DNA of 64,000 nt from Clostridiales bacterium (GCA_020063565.1 JAICDB010000001.1:97056-161055); one strand, 5' to 3'. Positions 8,072 to 17,448 are shown, counted from the first letter of the stretch. Translations and numbers: made by a program. The notes: generated by a model from the letters alone, not told the origin.

Positions 8072-8959
8072 ATGAAAAAGAAAATAAAAGCAGCCATTAT
8101 CGGCCCAGGTAACATAGGAATGGACCTGATGTTTAAATTAATGGAAAGTGAGTATATTGAACTGGATACCGTGGTAGGTATCGTACCCGAGTCCGAAGGT
8201 CTGGCGCTTGCAAGAAAGAAAGGATTTAACACTTCCCATGAAGGGATCAAATCTATACTTGGCAATAAAGAAATTAAGATAGTTTTTGATGCAACGGGAG
8301 CTAAGCCTCACTTAATGCATGCTCCACTTTTAAAAGAAGATGGGAAAATAGCAATTGACCTCACCCCTGCAGCGGTAGGTCCCTATGTAGCTCCAACAGT
8401 TAATTTGGATGAGCACCTTGACAGCCCTAATGTAAACATGATTACTTGCGGTGGGCAGGCAACAATCCCAATAGTTGCTGCAATAAATCAGGTGGCTGAT
8501 GTAGAGTATGCTGAAATTGTGGCAACTATAAGCAGTAAGAGTGCCGGTCCGGGCACCAGACAAAATATAGATGAGTTTACTCAAACAACTGCTAAAGCAT
8601 TACAAGTTGTTGGGGGAGCAGAAAGAGGAAAAGCAATTATTATATTGAATCCGGCAGAACCACCAATTATGATGAGGGATACTATCTATACAAAAGTTAA
8701 AAATCCAGATGAAAAGAAAATTAGAGAAGCAGTTGAAAATATGGTGGCAAAGGTTCAGCAACACGTGCCAGGTTATCGTTTGAAAGTACCTCCCATTGTT
8801 GAAGGAGATAAGGTAACTACCATGGTGGAAGTTGAGGGTGCCGGTCATTACTTACCAAAGTATTCTGGGAATCTTGATATAGAGACAGCATCTGCTAAAG
8901 CTGTAGGAGAGAGAATAGCAAAGAAACTGTTGGAAGATGCAGTGGAGGAGGTATTATAA
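8072..8959 (+). CDS. Acetaldehyde dehydrogenase (acylating), MhpF/DmpF family
   Basis: A 295-residue enzyme that oxidises acetaldehyde with CoA and NAD+ to acetyl-CoA. The N-terminus shows a Rossmann motif ([14 protein letters not shown]). The catalytic Cys lies in [15 protein letters not shown] (about residue 129). The C-terminal [17 protein letters not shown] is highly typical. It ends exactly one base before the aldolase start, and in this family the two proteins form a complex that channels the aldehyde. Together with its neighbours it converts the five-carbon intermediate to pyruvate and acetyl-CoA. Confidence 0.93.
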   Translation: MKKKIKAAIIGPGNIGMDLMFKLMESEYIELDTVVGIVPESEGLALARKKGFNTSHEGIKSILGNKEIKIVFDATGAKPHLMHAPLLKEDGKIAIDLTPAAVGPYVAPTVNLDEHLDSPNVNMITCGGQATIPIVAAINQVADVEYAEIVATISSKSAGPGTRQNIDEFTQTTAKALQVVGGAERGKAIIILNPAEPPIMMRDTIYTKVKNPDEKKIREAVENMVAKVQQHVPGYRLKVPPIVEGDKVTTMVEVEGAGHYLPKYSGNLDIETASAKAVGERIAKKLLEDAVEEVL

Positions 8960-9973
8960 ATGAAAAGACATATCCGGATAGTTGATACTACATTAAGAGA
9001 TGGAATGCATGCAGTAAGTCACCAGTTTACTCCTGACGATATGGCTGAAATTGCAAAAGGTCTGGATGAAGCGGGAATTGATACCATTGAAATCGGCCAT
9101 GGTGATGGTCTTGGAGGTTCATCATTTCAGTACGGCTTTGCAAAAGCAACTGATGAAGAATATCTTAAAGCGGTTTCAAGTGTTCTAAAAAATGCAAAAT
9201 TAGATGTTTTACTGCTACCGGGAATAGGAACTAAGAAAGAACTAGAATTGGCTGCAAAATACAACGCTAAAGTGGCGCGTGTAGCAACTCATGTTACGGA
9301 AGCCGATATAGGAGAACAGCATATTAAGCTGGCTAAAGAGTTAGGTATGGAAGCAATAGGGTTTTTAATGATGTCTCATATGGTGTCGCCTGAAAAAGTA
9401 GTTGAACAAGCAAAGCTCTTTGAAAGCTACGGTGCAGATAAGGTTTATATAACAGATTCAGCGGGAGCAATGACACCCAAGGATGTAACGGCACGCATTA
9501 AAGCTGTAAAAGAGGCGGTTTCCATTCCGGTTGGACACCATGCTCATAACAATTTGAGTCTGGCTATGGCCAACTCCTTAGCAGCCATTGAAGCAGGTGC
9601 AGATATGGTTGACGGTACCTGCAAAGGACTTGGTGCAGGAGCCGGTAACACTCAGACAGAAGTACTGGTTGCCGTATTGGACAAATTGGGATATGAGACG
9701 GGAGTAGACCTCTATAAAATAATGGATGTTGCAGATGATATTGTAGCTCCTAAAATGAAAAGACCTCAGGTAATAGATAAGAACTCCCTGAGCATCGGTT
9801 ATGCCGGAGTTTACGGTAGTTTTCTCCTCCACTCCCTACGAGCTGCTGAGAAGTTCGGCGTAGATGCAAGGGATATATTAGTGGAGTTAGGTAAACGTAA
9901 AACTGTTGGCGGTCAGGAGGATATGATTGTGGATGTGGCGTACGAGTTGAGCCAAAAAAAAGAAGCAATTTAG
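8960..9973 (+). CDS. 4-hydroxy-2-oxovalerate aldolase (MhpE/DmpG family)
   Basis: A 337-residue DRE-TIM metallolyase cleaving 4-hydroxy-2-oxopentanoate to pyruvate and acetaldehyde. The signature VDTTLRDGMHAVSHQF is at the N-terminus, the metal-binding HAHNN (GHHAHNNLSLAMAN) is near residue 195, and the C-terminal communication domain used to bind the dehydrogenase is present. The start ATG directly abuts the stop of the dehydrogenase gene and has GGAGGAGG upstream inside that gene. A terminator follows, so this ends the first part of the cluster. Confidence 0.94.
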   Translation: MKRHIRIVDTTLRDGMHAVSHQFTPDDMAEIAKGLDEAGIDTIEIGHGDGLGGSSFQYGFAKATDEEYLKAVSSVLKNAKLDVLLLPGIGTKKELELAAKYNAKVARVATHVTEADIGEQHIKLAKELGMEAIGFLMMSHMVSPEKVVEQAKLFESYGADKVYITDSAGAMTPKDVTARIKAVKEAVSIPVGHHAHNNLSLAMANSLAAIEAGADMVDGTCKGLGAGAGNTQTEVLVAVLDKLGYETGVDLYKIMDVADDIVAPKMKRPQVIDKNSLSIGYAGVYGSFLLHSLRAAEKFGVDARDILVELGKRKTVGGQEDMIVDVAYELSQKKEAI

Positions 9974-9996
9974 GAGCAACTTTATTTATGTATTGA

Positions 9997-10030
9997 GATA
10001 CCTAACCTGAAAAGGTTAGGTGTCTTTTTC
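9997..10030 (+). terminator. Rho-independent terminator after the aldolase gene
   Basis: The stem GATACCTAACC / GGTTAGGTGTC (one G-T wobble) has a TGAAAA loop and is followed by TTTTTCTCG. It separates the aldolase gene from larB, which therefore may have its own promoter; a TATAAT string at 10044 lacks a good -35 partner. Confidence 0.85.
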
Positions 10031-10091
10031 TCGTTTTTTCAGTTATAATGTTATTTGGAGTGTAAATAGTACCAAAAAAAGGGTGAATGCA

Positions 10092-10850
10092 ATGAATGAA
10101 AAAAAGCTTAAGGAATTACTTACAGAACTAAAAAACGGAAAAATTGATGTTGATGATGCTTTTTCTATATTAAAAAACCTTCCTTTTGAAGACCTGGGTT
10201 TTGCTAAAATAGATAACCACAGGCAAATAAGACAGGGTTTTCCTGAAGTTGTTTATTGTGAGGGGAAGACTAAGGATCATGTAGTAGCAATTATAAAGAA
10301 ACTGGTTGAAGTTAGTGATAACAATGTACTAGCCACCAGAGTCAATAAAGATGTCTATGAAGCTGTTGCTGCCGAGATACCTGATGCAGAGTACCACGAT
10401 TTAGCACGCCTGATAATTGTCCGAAGGGGTGAGCAAAGAAAAATAGGTAATATCATTGTTGTAAGTGCAGGTACTTCGGATTTGCCTGTTGCTGAAGAAG
10501 CTGCCCTGACTGCGGAAACAATGGGAAATCACGTTGAACGCATCTATGATACAGGTGTTGCCGGGATTCACCGCCTTTTAAGCCAAAAAGGCAAGCTGGA
10601 TGAAGCGCGGGTTATAATTGTCGTGGCAGGTATGGAAGGAGCTTTGGCAAGTGTTGTTGGTGGATTGGTTGATAAACCTGTAATTGCCGTACCTACCAGT
10701 GTAGGATATGGTGCAAGCTTCAATGGACTCGCAGCGCTTTTAAGTATGCTTAACAGTTGTGCTTCCGGTGTAAGCGTAGTTAATATAGATAATGGTTTTG
10801 GTGCAGGCTATACAGCAAGTCTAATAAATAGATTAGGGGAGAAGGAATAA
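10092..10850 (+). CDS. larB: LarB, nickel-pincer cofactor biosynthesis carboxylase
   Basis: A 252-residue LarB. In the known Lar pathway LarB carboxylates and hydrolyses nicotinic acid adenine dinucleotide to pyridinium-3,5-dicarboxylate mononucleotide. The C-terminal PurE-like domain is clear (VSAGTSDLPVAEEA, then GVAGIHRLL, VVAGMEGALASVVGGL and VPTSVGYGASFNG), preceded by the family N-terminal region VYCEGKT. The track ORF begins at 10020 inside the terminator; ATG 10092 with AGGGTGA upstream is preferred and gives the normal family length. It overlaps larC by a TAATG junction. LarE, the sulfur transferase of the pathway, is not in this window. Confidence 0.92.
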   Translation: MNEKKLKELLTELKNGKIDVDDAFSILKNLPFEDLGFAKIDNHRQIRQGFPEVVYCEGKTKDHVVAIIKKLVEVSDNNVLATRVNKDVYEAVAAEIPDAEYHDLARLIIVRRGEQRKIGNIIVVSAGTSDLPVAEEAALTAETMGNHVERIYDTGVAGIHRLLSQKGKLDEARVIIVVAGMEGALASVVGGLVDKPVIAVPTSVGYGASFNGLAALLSMLNSCASGVSVVNIDNGFGAGYTASLINRLGEKE

Positions 10851-12067
10851 TGAAAATAGGTTATTTTCAATGTTTTGCAGGAATAAGCGGGGATATGATT
10901 TTAGGAAGTCTTGTCCATGCAGGGTTAGAATTTGAAGATTTAAAAGCTGAATTAAATAAGTTAAATATATCCGGTTTTCAGTTGGAAAAGAAAACCGTTG
11001 TCAAAAATGGAATCACCGGAACAAAAATTGATGTAATAACTGAAGAAGAACATGCTCACAGGCATTTAAAGGATATCTTAGGTATTATTGAGAAAAGCGA
11101 ATTATCAGCCACTGTTAAGGAAAAGTGTTCTAAAATCTTTACCGGACTGGCTGAAGCGGAAGCTAAAATTCACAATACTACAAAGGAAAAAATTCATTTT
11201 CATGAAGTGGGCTCCATGGATGCCATTGTAGATGTGGTGGGATCAGTATGTGGTTTGGAGCTACTGGGAATCGAAAAAATATATGCCTCGCCACTGCATG
11301 TGGGAAGCGGCTTTACAAAATGCGCCCACGGCACCATACCATTACCTGCGCCCGCAACTTTGGAGCTATTAAAGAATGTCCCAATTTACTCTCAAGGAAT
11401 AAATAAAGAACTGGTAACCCCCACTGGAGCTGCAATTATCACAACTTTGGCTGAAAGCTTTGGTGAGATGCCTAACATTTCCGTGCAAGCAGTTGGTTAT
11501 GGTGCAGGGACAAGGGACCTGCAAATTCCCAACTTGTTACGTTTAACAATAGGTGAAAAAAAAACTTCTCATTTAAGTACTAAAGATTCCATTAGATTTG
11601 GTGGTAGGGGAGAAGTGCAAGCGGGCACTGCTGTGATGATTGAAGTAAATATTGATGATATGAATCCCGAGTTTTTTGATTACCTATTTTCAAGATTATT
11701 TAAAGCCGGAGCCCAGGATGTTTTCCTGCAAAGGATTCAAATGAAGAAAAACAGGCCGGCGAATATATTGAGTATTTTAGTTCATCATGATGATCTGAGT
11801 AAGATTGCTGGCATTATTTTTAAGGAAACGACAACAATAGGCATAAGGACATATCCTGTGACAAAATATATGCTGCCATATGAGATAAAAACTATCTCTA
11901 CCGGCTTTGGTGATATTAAAGTAAAAATAGCGCGTTTAGGGGACCAAATTACAACAATTGCTCCTGAATATGATGAGTGCCGTAAGATAGCCGAGGAAAA
12001 AGGACTGCCGATAAAAACGGTATATGATAAAGTGAAATTTGAAGCACAGAAAATTTTGAAGCATTAA
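10850..12067 (+). CDS. larC: LarC, nickel insertion protein for the pincer cofactor
   Basis: A 405-residue LarC (formerly DUF111). In the known pathway it inserts nickel into pyridinium-3,5-bisthiocarboxylate mononucleotide in a CTP-dependent step. Typical segments are the N-terminal YFQCFAGISGDMILGSLV, a His-rich EEEHAHRHLKDI, then IHFHEVGSMDAIVDVVG, and LVTPTGAAIITTL. In Lactobacillus plantarum larC is expressed by programmed frameshifting; here it is a single uninterrupted frame. Together with larB it indicates that the cell makes a nickel-pincer nucleotide, which a LarA-type protein must use. Confidence 0.93.
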   Translation: MKIGYFQCFAGISGDMILGSLVHAGLEFEDLKAELNKLNISGFQLEKKTVVKNGITGTKIDVITEEEHAHRHLKDILGIIEKSELSATVKEKCSKIFTGLAEAEAKIHNTTKEKIHFHEVGSMDAIVDVVGSVCGLELLGIEKIYASPLHVGSGFTKCAHGTIPLPAPATLELLKNVPIYSQGINKELVTPTGAAIITTLAESFGEMPNISVQAVGYGAGTRDLQIPNLLRLTIGEKKTSHLSTKDSIRFGGRGEVQAGTAVMIEVNIDDMNPEFFDYLFSRLFKAGAQDVFLQRIQMKKNRPANILSILVHHDDLSKIAGIIFKETTTIGIRTYPVTKYMLPYEIKTISTGFGDIKVKIARLGDQITTIAPEYDECRKIAEEKGLPIKTVYDKVKFEAQKILKH

Positions 12068-12141
12068 GATATTTTTTATTGAATAATTTAGAAGTTTATA
12101 TAATTGCCGCAATTGTTAAGTGATGAAATGGGGGAGTTATT

Positions 12142-13866
12142 ATGCTAAAAAGCCAAAAACTTAGAAAAGTAAATACTCAAGGGGACGGATTGCGCCTGGG
12201 TACAGGTTGGAGTCCGGCTGATTTGGAGAAGCCGCAGATATTGATTGACAGCGTATTTGGTGACAGTCATCCCGGAAGTTATCATTTAGACAAGCTTGTG
12301 AACGCAGCTAAAAATTCCCTTTACAGTTCTGGGTGTAAACCGGCAGTTTATACAGTAACTGATATTTGTGATGGAATTGCCATGGCTCATGATGGAATGA
12401 ATTATTCACTGGCTTCTCGCGAAATTATAGCAATGATGGTAGAGATTCATGCCCAAAGTTCACCCTTTGACGGAATAGCTTTAATTTCAAGTTGTGATAA
12501 ATCAATCCCAGCTCATTTAATGGCTCTGGCAAGACTTAACATGCCGGGAATCCATATATGTGGCGGTTCTATGCTTCCCGGCCCTGATTATATGTCTTCT
12601 GAAAAACTATATGGTTCAGGTATTAAGGAAAGAAAAGGCGAAATTACCAGTCAAGAGCTTTTAACAGAACAGATCAATGCCTGCCCATCCTGTGGTGCAT
12701 GCCAGTTTATGGGTACAGCCAGCACCATGCAGGTGATGTCGGAAGCACTTGGAATGTCTTTACCTGGTAATGCTTTAATGCCAGCTTCCATAAATCAACT
12801 GGAACACCTTTCTTATAGGGCAGGAGAAAGAGTTTCTCAAATGATCAAAGAGGACTTAACTCCTGAAAAAATTCTTACAAAAAAAGCCTTTGAAAACGCA
12901 ATAATGATCCATGCTACTGTATCCGGTTCTACAAATGCAACCTTACATTTACCTGCTATTGCCCATGAACTGGGTATTGAAATTACACCTGACTTATTTG
13001 AAGAAATACATTCTAAAATACCTGTTCTTGTAAGCTTAAAAACTAGCGGCAAATGGCCGACAGAATTATTATGGTTTGCCGGCGGTGTTCCCGGACTGAT
13101 GAGGGAATTGAAGGACTATTTACATTTAGATGCCCTGACAGTCACCGGTAAGACTGTTGGTGAAAATCTGGAAGAATTGGAAAATGACGGCTTCTTTGAA
13201 GTTGGGGAAGGATACTTAAGAAACTATAATCTTAAGCCGCGAGACATAATAAATACTGTTGAAAAACCATATAAAAAGGGTGGCGGGCTCGCTGTCCTCT
13301 ACGGTAACCTGGCGCCTGAAGGTGCAGTAGTAAAACACGCTGCAGTAGATCCTAAGATGCACCAGCACACAGGACCTGCCAAACCATTTGACAGCGAAGA
13401 AGAAGCAGTAGAGGCCATCATATCCGGTTCTATTAACCCGGGAGATGTTATTCTCATTCGTTATGAAGGGCCCAAAGGTGCAGGAATGCCGGAAATGCTA
13501 AAAACAACTGAAGCTATTTACACAAATCCTGAGCTTGTAGCAACTACAGCTTTAATTACAGATGGAAGGTTTTCAGGCGCTTCCAGGGGTCCCTGTATCG
13601 GGCATGTATCACCTGAAGCTGCTGCCGGAGGCCCTATTGGTTTGGTTGAGGAGAATGATTTAATTAAGATAGATATTCCAAACAGGAAGCTTGAGATAAT
13701 TGGGATAGATGGAAAAGAGGTTGAAAAAGACAAGTTAAAAGAAATTCTTAATAAACGTAAAGCAAAGTGGAAAAGACCGGAAAGAAGACGGAAGGGTGTT
13801 CAAGGTTTATTCCAGTCCCTTGCAGCTTCACCGATTAAAGGTGCTTATTTAGAGTGGGATAAATAG
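12142..13866 (+). CDS. IlvD/Edd-family dehydratase (dihydroxy-acid or sugar-acid dehydratase)
   Basis: A 574-residue member of the IlvD/Edd family of Fe-S dehydratases, which remove water from 2,3-dihydroxy acids. Cluster-binding Cys are visible at CDGIAMAHDGM (about 74), SSCDKSIPAH (about 118) and CPSCGACQFMGTA (about 182-189). The C-terminal RFSGASRGPCIGHVSPEAAAGGPIG is the substrate loop. The extra segment KMHQHTGPAKPFDSEEEA and the wording GASRGPC depart from the usual biosynthetic IlvD sequence and recall sugar-acid dehydratases of the YjhG/YagF kind. The gene follows larC by 74 bases and no other branched-chain amino acid gene is nearby. A catabolic role is therefore preferred, but the substrate is not determinable. 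Confidence 0.8.
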   Translation: MLKSQKLRKVNTQGDGLRLGTGWSPADLEKPQILIDSVFGDSHPGSYHLDKLVNAAKNSLYSSGCKPAVYTVTDICDGIAMAHDGMNYSLASREIIAMMVEIHAQSSPFDGIALISSCDKSIPAHLMALARLNMPGIHICGGSMLPGPDYMSSEKLYGSGIKERKGEITSQELLTEQINACPSCGACQFMGTASTMQVMSEALGMSLPGNALMPASINQLEHLSYRAGERVSQMIKEDLTPEKILTKKAFENAIMIHATVSGSTNATLHLPAIAHELGIEITPDLFEEIHSKIPVLVSLKTSGKWPTELLWFAGGVPGLMRELKDYLHLDALTVTGKTVGENLEELENDGFFEVGEGYLRNYNLKPRDIINTVEKPYKKGGGLAVLYGNLAPEGAVVKHAAVDPKMHQHTGPAKPFDSEEEAVEAIISGSINPGDVILIRYEGPKGAGMPEMLKTTEAIYTNPELVATTALITDGRFSGASRGPCIGHVSPEAAAGGPIGLVEENDLIKIDIPNRKLEIIGIDGKEVEKDKLKEILNKRKAKWKRPERRRKGVQGLFQSLAASPIKGAYLEWDK

Positions 13867-13884
13867 AATATTATAAAAACGGTA

Positions 13885-13917
13885 CTGGCGGCGCTGCTCA
13901 GCAGCAGCCGCCAATTT
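13885..13917 (+). terminator. Terminator between the dehydratase gene and the convergent exporter gene
   Basis: The stem TGGCGGC / GCCGCCA, with inner GCTGCT / AGCAGC pairing, is followed by ATTTTTAATTA. The convergent gene on the minus strand ends immediately after it, so it probably serves both directions. Confidence 0.75.
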
Positions 13918-14940
13918 TTAATTAACTCCCAGCAATATTAACAACAATCTACCAACGAGTACAAGGGCTGTTGATCCAATAATCCCAACAGTTATTGACT
14001 TAGCTCCTAATTTCTTGAACATACTTATTTCTACATTAAGTCCCAAGGCAGCCATTGCTATAGTTAAGATAAAGATACTTGCTTGAAGAGTTAGTTTTGA
14101 AACTGTGTCAGGTATTATTCCTAAAGATTGCAGGGCGCTTAGCCCTAAGAAACCTAAAACAAACCAGGGGATTGCTATGTTTTGCATTTTGCTTTCCACT
14201 GCTTTATTTTCTTTAAATAATGTACCCATAATAAATGCTACAGGTATCAAAAGTGCGACTCTTCCCAATTTTACCAATATTCCGATATCACCGCTTATTG
14301 CTCCCCCTGCCATGGATGCAGCCACCACGTGGGCAACTTCATGTAATGTAGATCCGACCCATACCCCGTAAGCATAATCAGATAATCCTAAAATTGGTTG
14401 TAAAAGTGTAAATAAAACGGCACCAATTGTTCCCATTAACGCTATAATAGCTACAGAGAGTGCTGTTTCATCGTCTTTGGAATTTACTATCGGGGCTACA
14501 ACTGCGATTGCTGCTGCACCGCAGACTGCTGTTCCGACACCTATTAGAGCGGTTAACTTTTTTGTAAGTCCCATTTTGGCGCCTAACCACCAGAAGAAAA
14601 AAATTGTAAACGTAATTAAGACGGCATCTAAAAATATTATTTTAGGTCCGGCTGCTATTACTTCGCCTATATTTAAGCGTACACCCATAAGAATTACACC
14701 CAGTTTTAACAATCTTTTGGCTGCAAAATTGATTCCTTCTGAGGCTTGTGATGGAATTCCCATCACTGCTCTCCAGCCTATACCCAAAAGAATGGCTATA
14801 ACCATAGTACCCATTATTGATAGAAATGGAAGTGAACTTAAATTTCTAGCAAGCATGGTTATCACCACTGCTAAGCCCAGTCCCTGAACCATCCCGATTT
14901 GGAAAGTTCTCTTTGTCAACTGTATAACTAATTGTGTCAT
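13918..14940 (-). CDS. YeiH/UPF0324-family putative sulfate exporter
   Basis: A 340-residue membrane protein with about 10 hydrophobic segments. Family features include GIGWRAVMGIPSQASEGINFAAKRLLKLGVILMGVRLN, the motif GVGTAVCGAAAIAVVAPI and VWVGSTLHEVAHVVAAS. Members of this family (Cons_hypoth698) are annotated as putative sulfate exporters; direct evidence for the transported ion is limited. It has a clean AAGGAGG site before ATG. It is transcribed away from the activase operon and toward the dehydratase gene. Confidence 0.85.
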   Translation of the reverse strand: MTQLVIQLTKRTFQIGMVQGLGLAVVITMLARNLSSLPFLSIMGTMVIAILLGIGWRAVMGIPSQASEGINFAAKRLLKLGVILMGVRLNIGEVIAAGPKIIFLDAVLITFTIFFFWWLGAKMGLTKKLTALIGVGTAVCGAAAIAVVAPIVNSKDDETALSVAIIALMGTIGAVLFTLLQPILGLSDYAYGVWVGSTLHEVAHVVAASMAGGAISGDIGILVKLGRVALLIPVAFIMGTLFKENKAVESKMQNIAIPWFVLGFLGLSALQSLGIIPDTVSKLTLQASIFILTIAMAALGLNVEISMFKKLGAKSITVGIIGSTALVLVGRLLLILLGVN

Positions 14941-15293
14941 TCTTTAAAAAACCTCCTTAACCTATCAGTTGTTTTTTTAGGATAGTACAGTTTTTAGAAT
15001 AGCACATTTTTTAAAAGATGGAAAATACAGATAACTCATGCCATGGATAAGATAAACTTATATAAAAAGCGGTTTGTGATAAATATAATAAATACAAGGC
15101 CTTTAAGTGCTACTGAAGTATAACTGGTAAAAACTATGATAGTATCAATAAACTACGCATTAAAAATCTAAAATTCAATTGGAAATAAAAAATGTGTTCC
15201 CTCCAGCTCCTCTTAGATTTTTGACGTAAAGAGAATTGTAAAAGAAGGGTTTTAGTAAATGATGTCAAATTTAATAAGTGGGAGGTCTACATA
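14941..15293. other. Divergent intergenic region
   Basis: This 353-base AT-rich region lies between divergently transcribed genes and must hold promoters for both. A TATAAT occurs at 15084 but no -35 with normal spacing was found. No ORF, repeat or riboswitch signature was recognised. It ends with the ribosome binding site GGGAGG for the gene at 15294. Confidence 0.4.
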
Positions 15294-16277
15294 ATGAAAA
15301 TAGGAATTCCGCGTGCTTTATTATATTATTATTATTCTCCTTTTTGGAAAACATTTTTTGAAGAACTTGGCATAGAAATGGTAATATCCCCCAAGACTTC
15401 TAAAGCCATATTAGATAAAGGTATAAAGGAATCTGTCCCTGAAATTTGTGTTCCCATAAAAATCTTTAATGGTCACGTAGTCACCCTTTTAGAGAAAGAT
15501 GTTGATTACGTCTTAATACCTCGAATGGTTTCTATAAAAAAAGGTGAATTTTTTTGTCCCAAATTTATGGGACTGCCGGACATTGTGAGGCATTCGATTC
15601 CTAACGCTGAAGATAAAATTTTATACCCACAGATAAAAACAAACTCTGATAATTTGGCAAAGGCGACTGATATTTTACAGTTGGCAGAGCCTCTAGGTTT
15701 AAGTTATTCAGAACTGAAAAGTGCATTAAAAAAAGCGGGAAAAGAATGGGCAAGGTTTAACAAAATATGTAAAAAAGGATATTTAATACCGGAAGCAAAT
15801 AAATTGATGCAGGAAAAACTAGTTAAGGCAGCACCTCGTTCAGGTGATATTACAATTGGTTTATTGGGTTACGTTTATAACGTATATGACGAATTTGTCA
15901 GTATGAATGTTTATAAAAGACTTCAGGATTTAAATGTTAATTTAGTAACATTTGAAATGATAAGAAATAAAGATATTAATAAGTACCTAAAAAAGATGCC
16001 CAAAAGATTGTTCTGGACCTTTAGCAATAAGTTAATGGGAGCCGGACATTATCTTAATAATAACCCGGGTATAGATGGAATAATCCATCTATCTGCATTT
16101 GTATGTGGACCTGATTCTATGCTGGGGCAGGTGCTGGAGTCGGAAACACAAAAGACAAAAAAGCCATTTATGACAGTGCGGGTAGATGAACATACCGGAG
16201 AAAACCACCTTATTACAAGGATCGAGGCCTTTGCAGATATGATTAGGAATAGCAAAAAAAAGAGGAGATGGGCCTAA
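15294..16277 (+). CDS. DUF2229 / CoA-dehydratase-activase-related protein (first of two)
   Basis: A 327-residue protein of the DUF2229 group, related to the D-component subunits of 2-hydroxyacyl-CoA dehydratases and often fused to activase domains. The N-terminus MKIGIPRALLYYYYSPFW is characteristic. Cys residues in VPEICVPIK, FFCPKFM and FVCGPDSM are spaced as possible Fe-S ligands. In many genomes DUF2229, its partner and the activase ATPase are one very long protein of about 1400 residues; here they are three separate genes. The function is not established, though ATP-driven low-potential electron transfer to an Fe-S protein is the likely theme. The gene ends one base before the next starts. 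Confidence 0.75.
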   Translation: MKIGIPRALLYYYYSPFWKTFFEELGIEMVISPKTSKAILDKGIKESVPEICVPIKIFNGHVVTLLEKDVDYVLIPRMVSIKKGEFFCPKFMGLPDIVRHSIPNAEDKILYPQIKTNSDNLAKATDILQLAEPLGLSYSELKSALKKAGKEWARFNKICKKGYLIPEANKLMQEKLVKAAPRSGDITIGLLGYVYNVYDEFVSMNVYKRLQDLNVNLVTFEMIRNKDINKYLKKMPKRLFWTFSNKLMGAGHYLNNNPGIDGIIHLSAFVCGPDSMLGQVLESETQKTKKPFMTVRVDEHTGENHLITRIEAFADMIRNSKKKRRWA

Positions 16278-16278
16278 C

Positions 16279-17448
16279 ATGAAAATATCATTTCCTTATA
16301 TGGGAACGACGATACTCTATAAAAAACTATTGGAGATTTTAGGACATGAAGTAATTATGCCTCCCCGACCAACACGCAAAACTTTTGATTTAGGGGTTAA
16401 ATACTCTCCTGAGTTTGCTTGTTTCCCATTAAAAGTAATAACAGGTACATATATTGAAGCATTGGAAAAGGGAGCCGAAGTACTTGTTACTTCCGGGGGA
16501 CATGGTCCTTGTAGAGCTGGTTTTTACCATGAGGTTCACGAAAGGGTTCTCAAAAACATAGGCTATGATAATGAAATAATTGTATTTGATGCATTAAAGG
16601 ATAATTTTTTCAAAGTTCTCAGTTCTTTTTTCAAAATAAAGGCCAATAATTCCTTTGCTAAAGTTAAGGAAGCAATCAAAACAGTTTACAAAATGTCTTA
16701 TTCCCTTGATAAATTGGAGAAAGAAGTAACTAAAAGAAGGGCATATGAAGTAACGAAGGGTGAGTTTACCACTGCGTGGAGAAAGATAAAGGAACTGTAT
16801 GATAATAAGGTCTTTACTTCTGAAGATGTAGAAAAAGTGGAGCTTGAGGCTTATGAATTGCTTAACTCAATAAAAATCAAGGAAATACCTGAGCAGGAGA
16901 AAATCAGAATAGGAATCGTAGGTGAAATATACGTTGTAATGGAACCTTCCGTCAATATGGAAATTGAGGAGACTTTAAACAGTTTAGGAGTTGAGGTGGA
17001 AAGATCTCAATATCTTTCTGAATGGATAGAATTCACTTTAGTTCCCAGCAGATATTCCAAGTCACATGAATATGAAATTCTAAAAAAAGCTGATAAATGG
17101 CTGGAAATTGGGATTGGTGGACATGCAAAGCAATCCGTTGGATTTATAGTTGATTTTTATGACAGGGGGTTTGACGGAATTATCCAGCTCATGCCCTTTG
17201 GCTGTCTTCCTGAACTTGTTGCACAGAGCATAATACCTAAAATGTCAAATGAACTTGGAATTCCGGTTTTGTCACTTTCCATAGATGAACAGATCGGAAA
17301 TGCAAATGTCCAAACAAGGTTGGAAGCATTTTTAGACCTGGTTAAATCCATTAAATTTGAAAAGCAAAATAAGAGCAATATTATAAGTTTGCAGGATATT
17401 ATAAATCGTAATAGAATAGCTAATAGAACAAAGGAAGGTATATTATGA
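16279..17448 (+). CDS. Activase-related CoA dehydratase-like protein (second of two)
   Basis: A 389-residue relative of the 2-hydroxyglutaryl-CoA dehydratase / benzoyl-CoA reductase subunit superfamily, matching the second segment of long activase fusion proteins. Conserved stretches include FPYMGTTILYKKLLEILG, ACFPLKVITGTYIEALEKGA, TSGGHGPCRAGFYHEV and QLMPFGCLPE, with Cys in each that could bind an Fe-S cluster. It overlaps the activase gene by four bases (ATGA-type junction), so the three genes form one translational unit. No separate dehydratase subunits (HgdA/HgdB type) are seen next to it, so these two proteins are probably themselves the target of the activase. Confidence 0.72.
   Translation: MKISFPYMGTTILYKKLLEILGHEVIMPPRPTRKTFDLGVKYSPEFACFPLKVITGTYIEALEKGAEVLVTSGGHGPCRAGFYHEVHERVLKNIGYDNEIIVFDALKDNFFKVLSSFFKIKANNSFAKVKEAIKTVYKMSYSLDKLEKEVTKRRAYEVTKGEFTTAWRKIKELYDNKVFTSEDVEKVELEAYELLNSIKIKEIPEQEKIRIGIVGEIYVVMEPSVNMEIEETLNSLGVEVERSQYLSEWIEFTLVPSRYSKSHEYEILKKADKWLEIGIGGHAKQSVGFIVDFYDRGFDGIIQLMPFGCLPELVAQSIIPKMSNELGIPVLSLSIDEQIGNANVQTRLEAFLDLVKSIKFEKQNKSNIISLQDIINRNRIANRTKEGIL

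Noticed and set aside
2044-9973. Classical nicotinate fermentation cluster
   Set aside because: The ferredoxin and pyridine-type proteins suggested it, but enamidase, methyleneglutarate mutase and related genes are absent and the lower pathway is of the meta-cleavage type.
14477-14887. 136-residue plus-strand ORF
   Set aside because: It is the antisense shadow of the YeiH-type exporter gene; the composition reflects the reversed hydrophobic codons.
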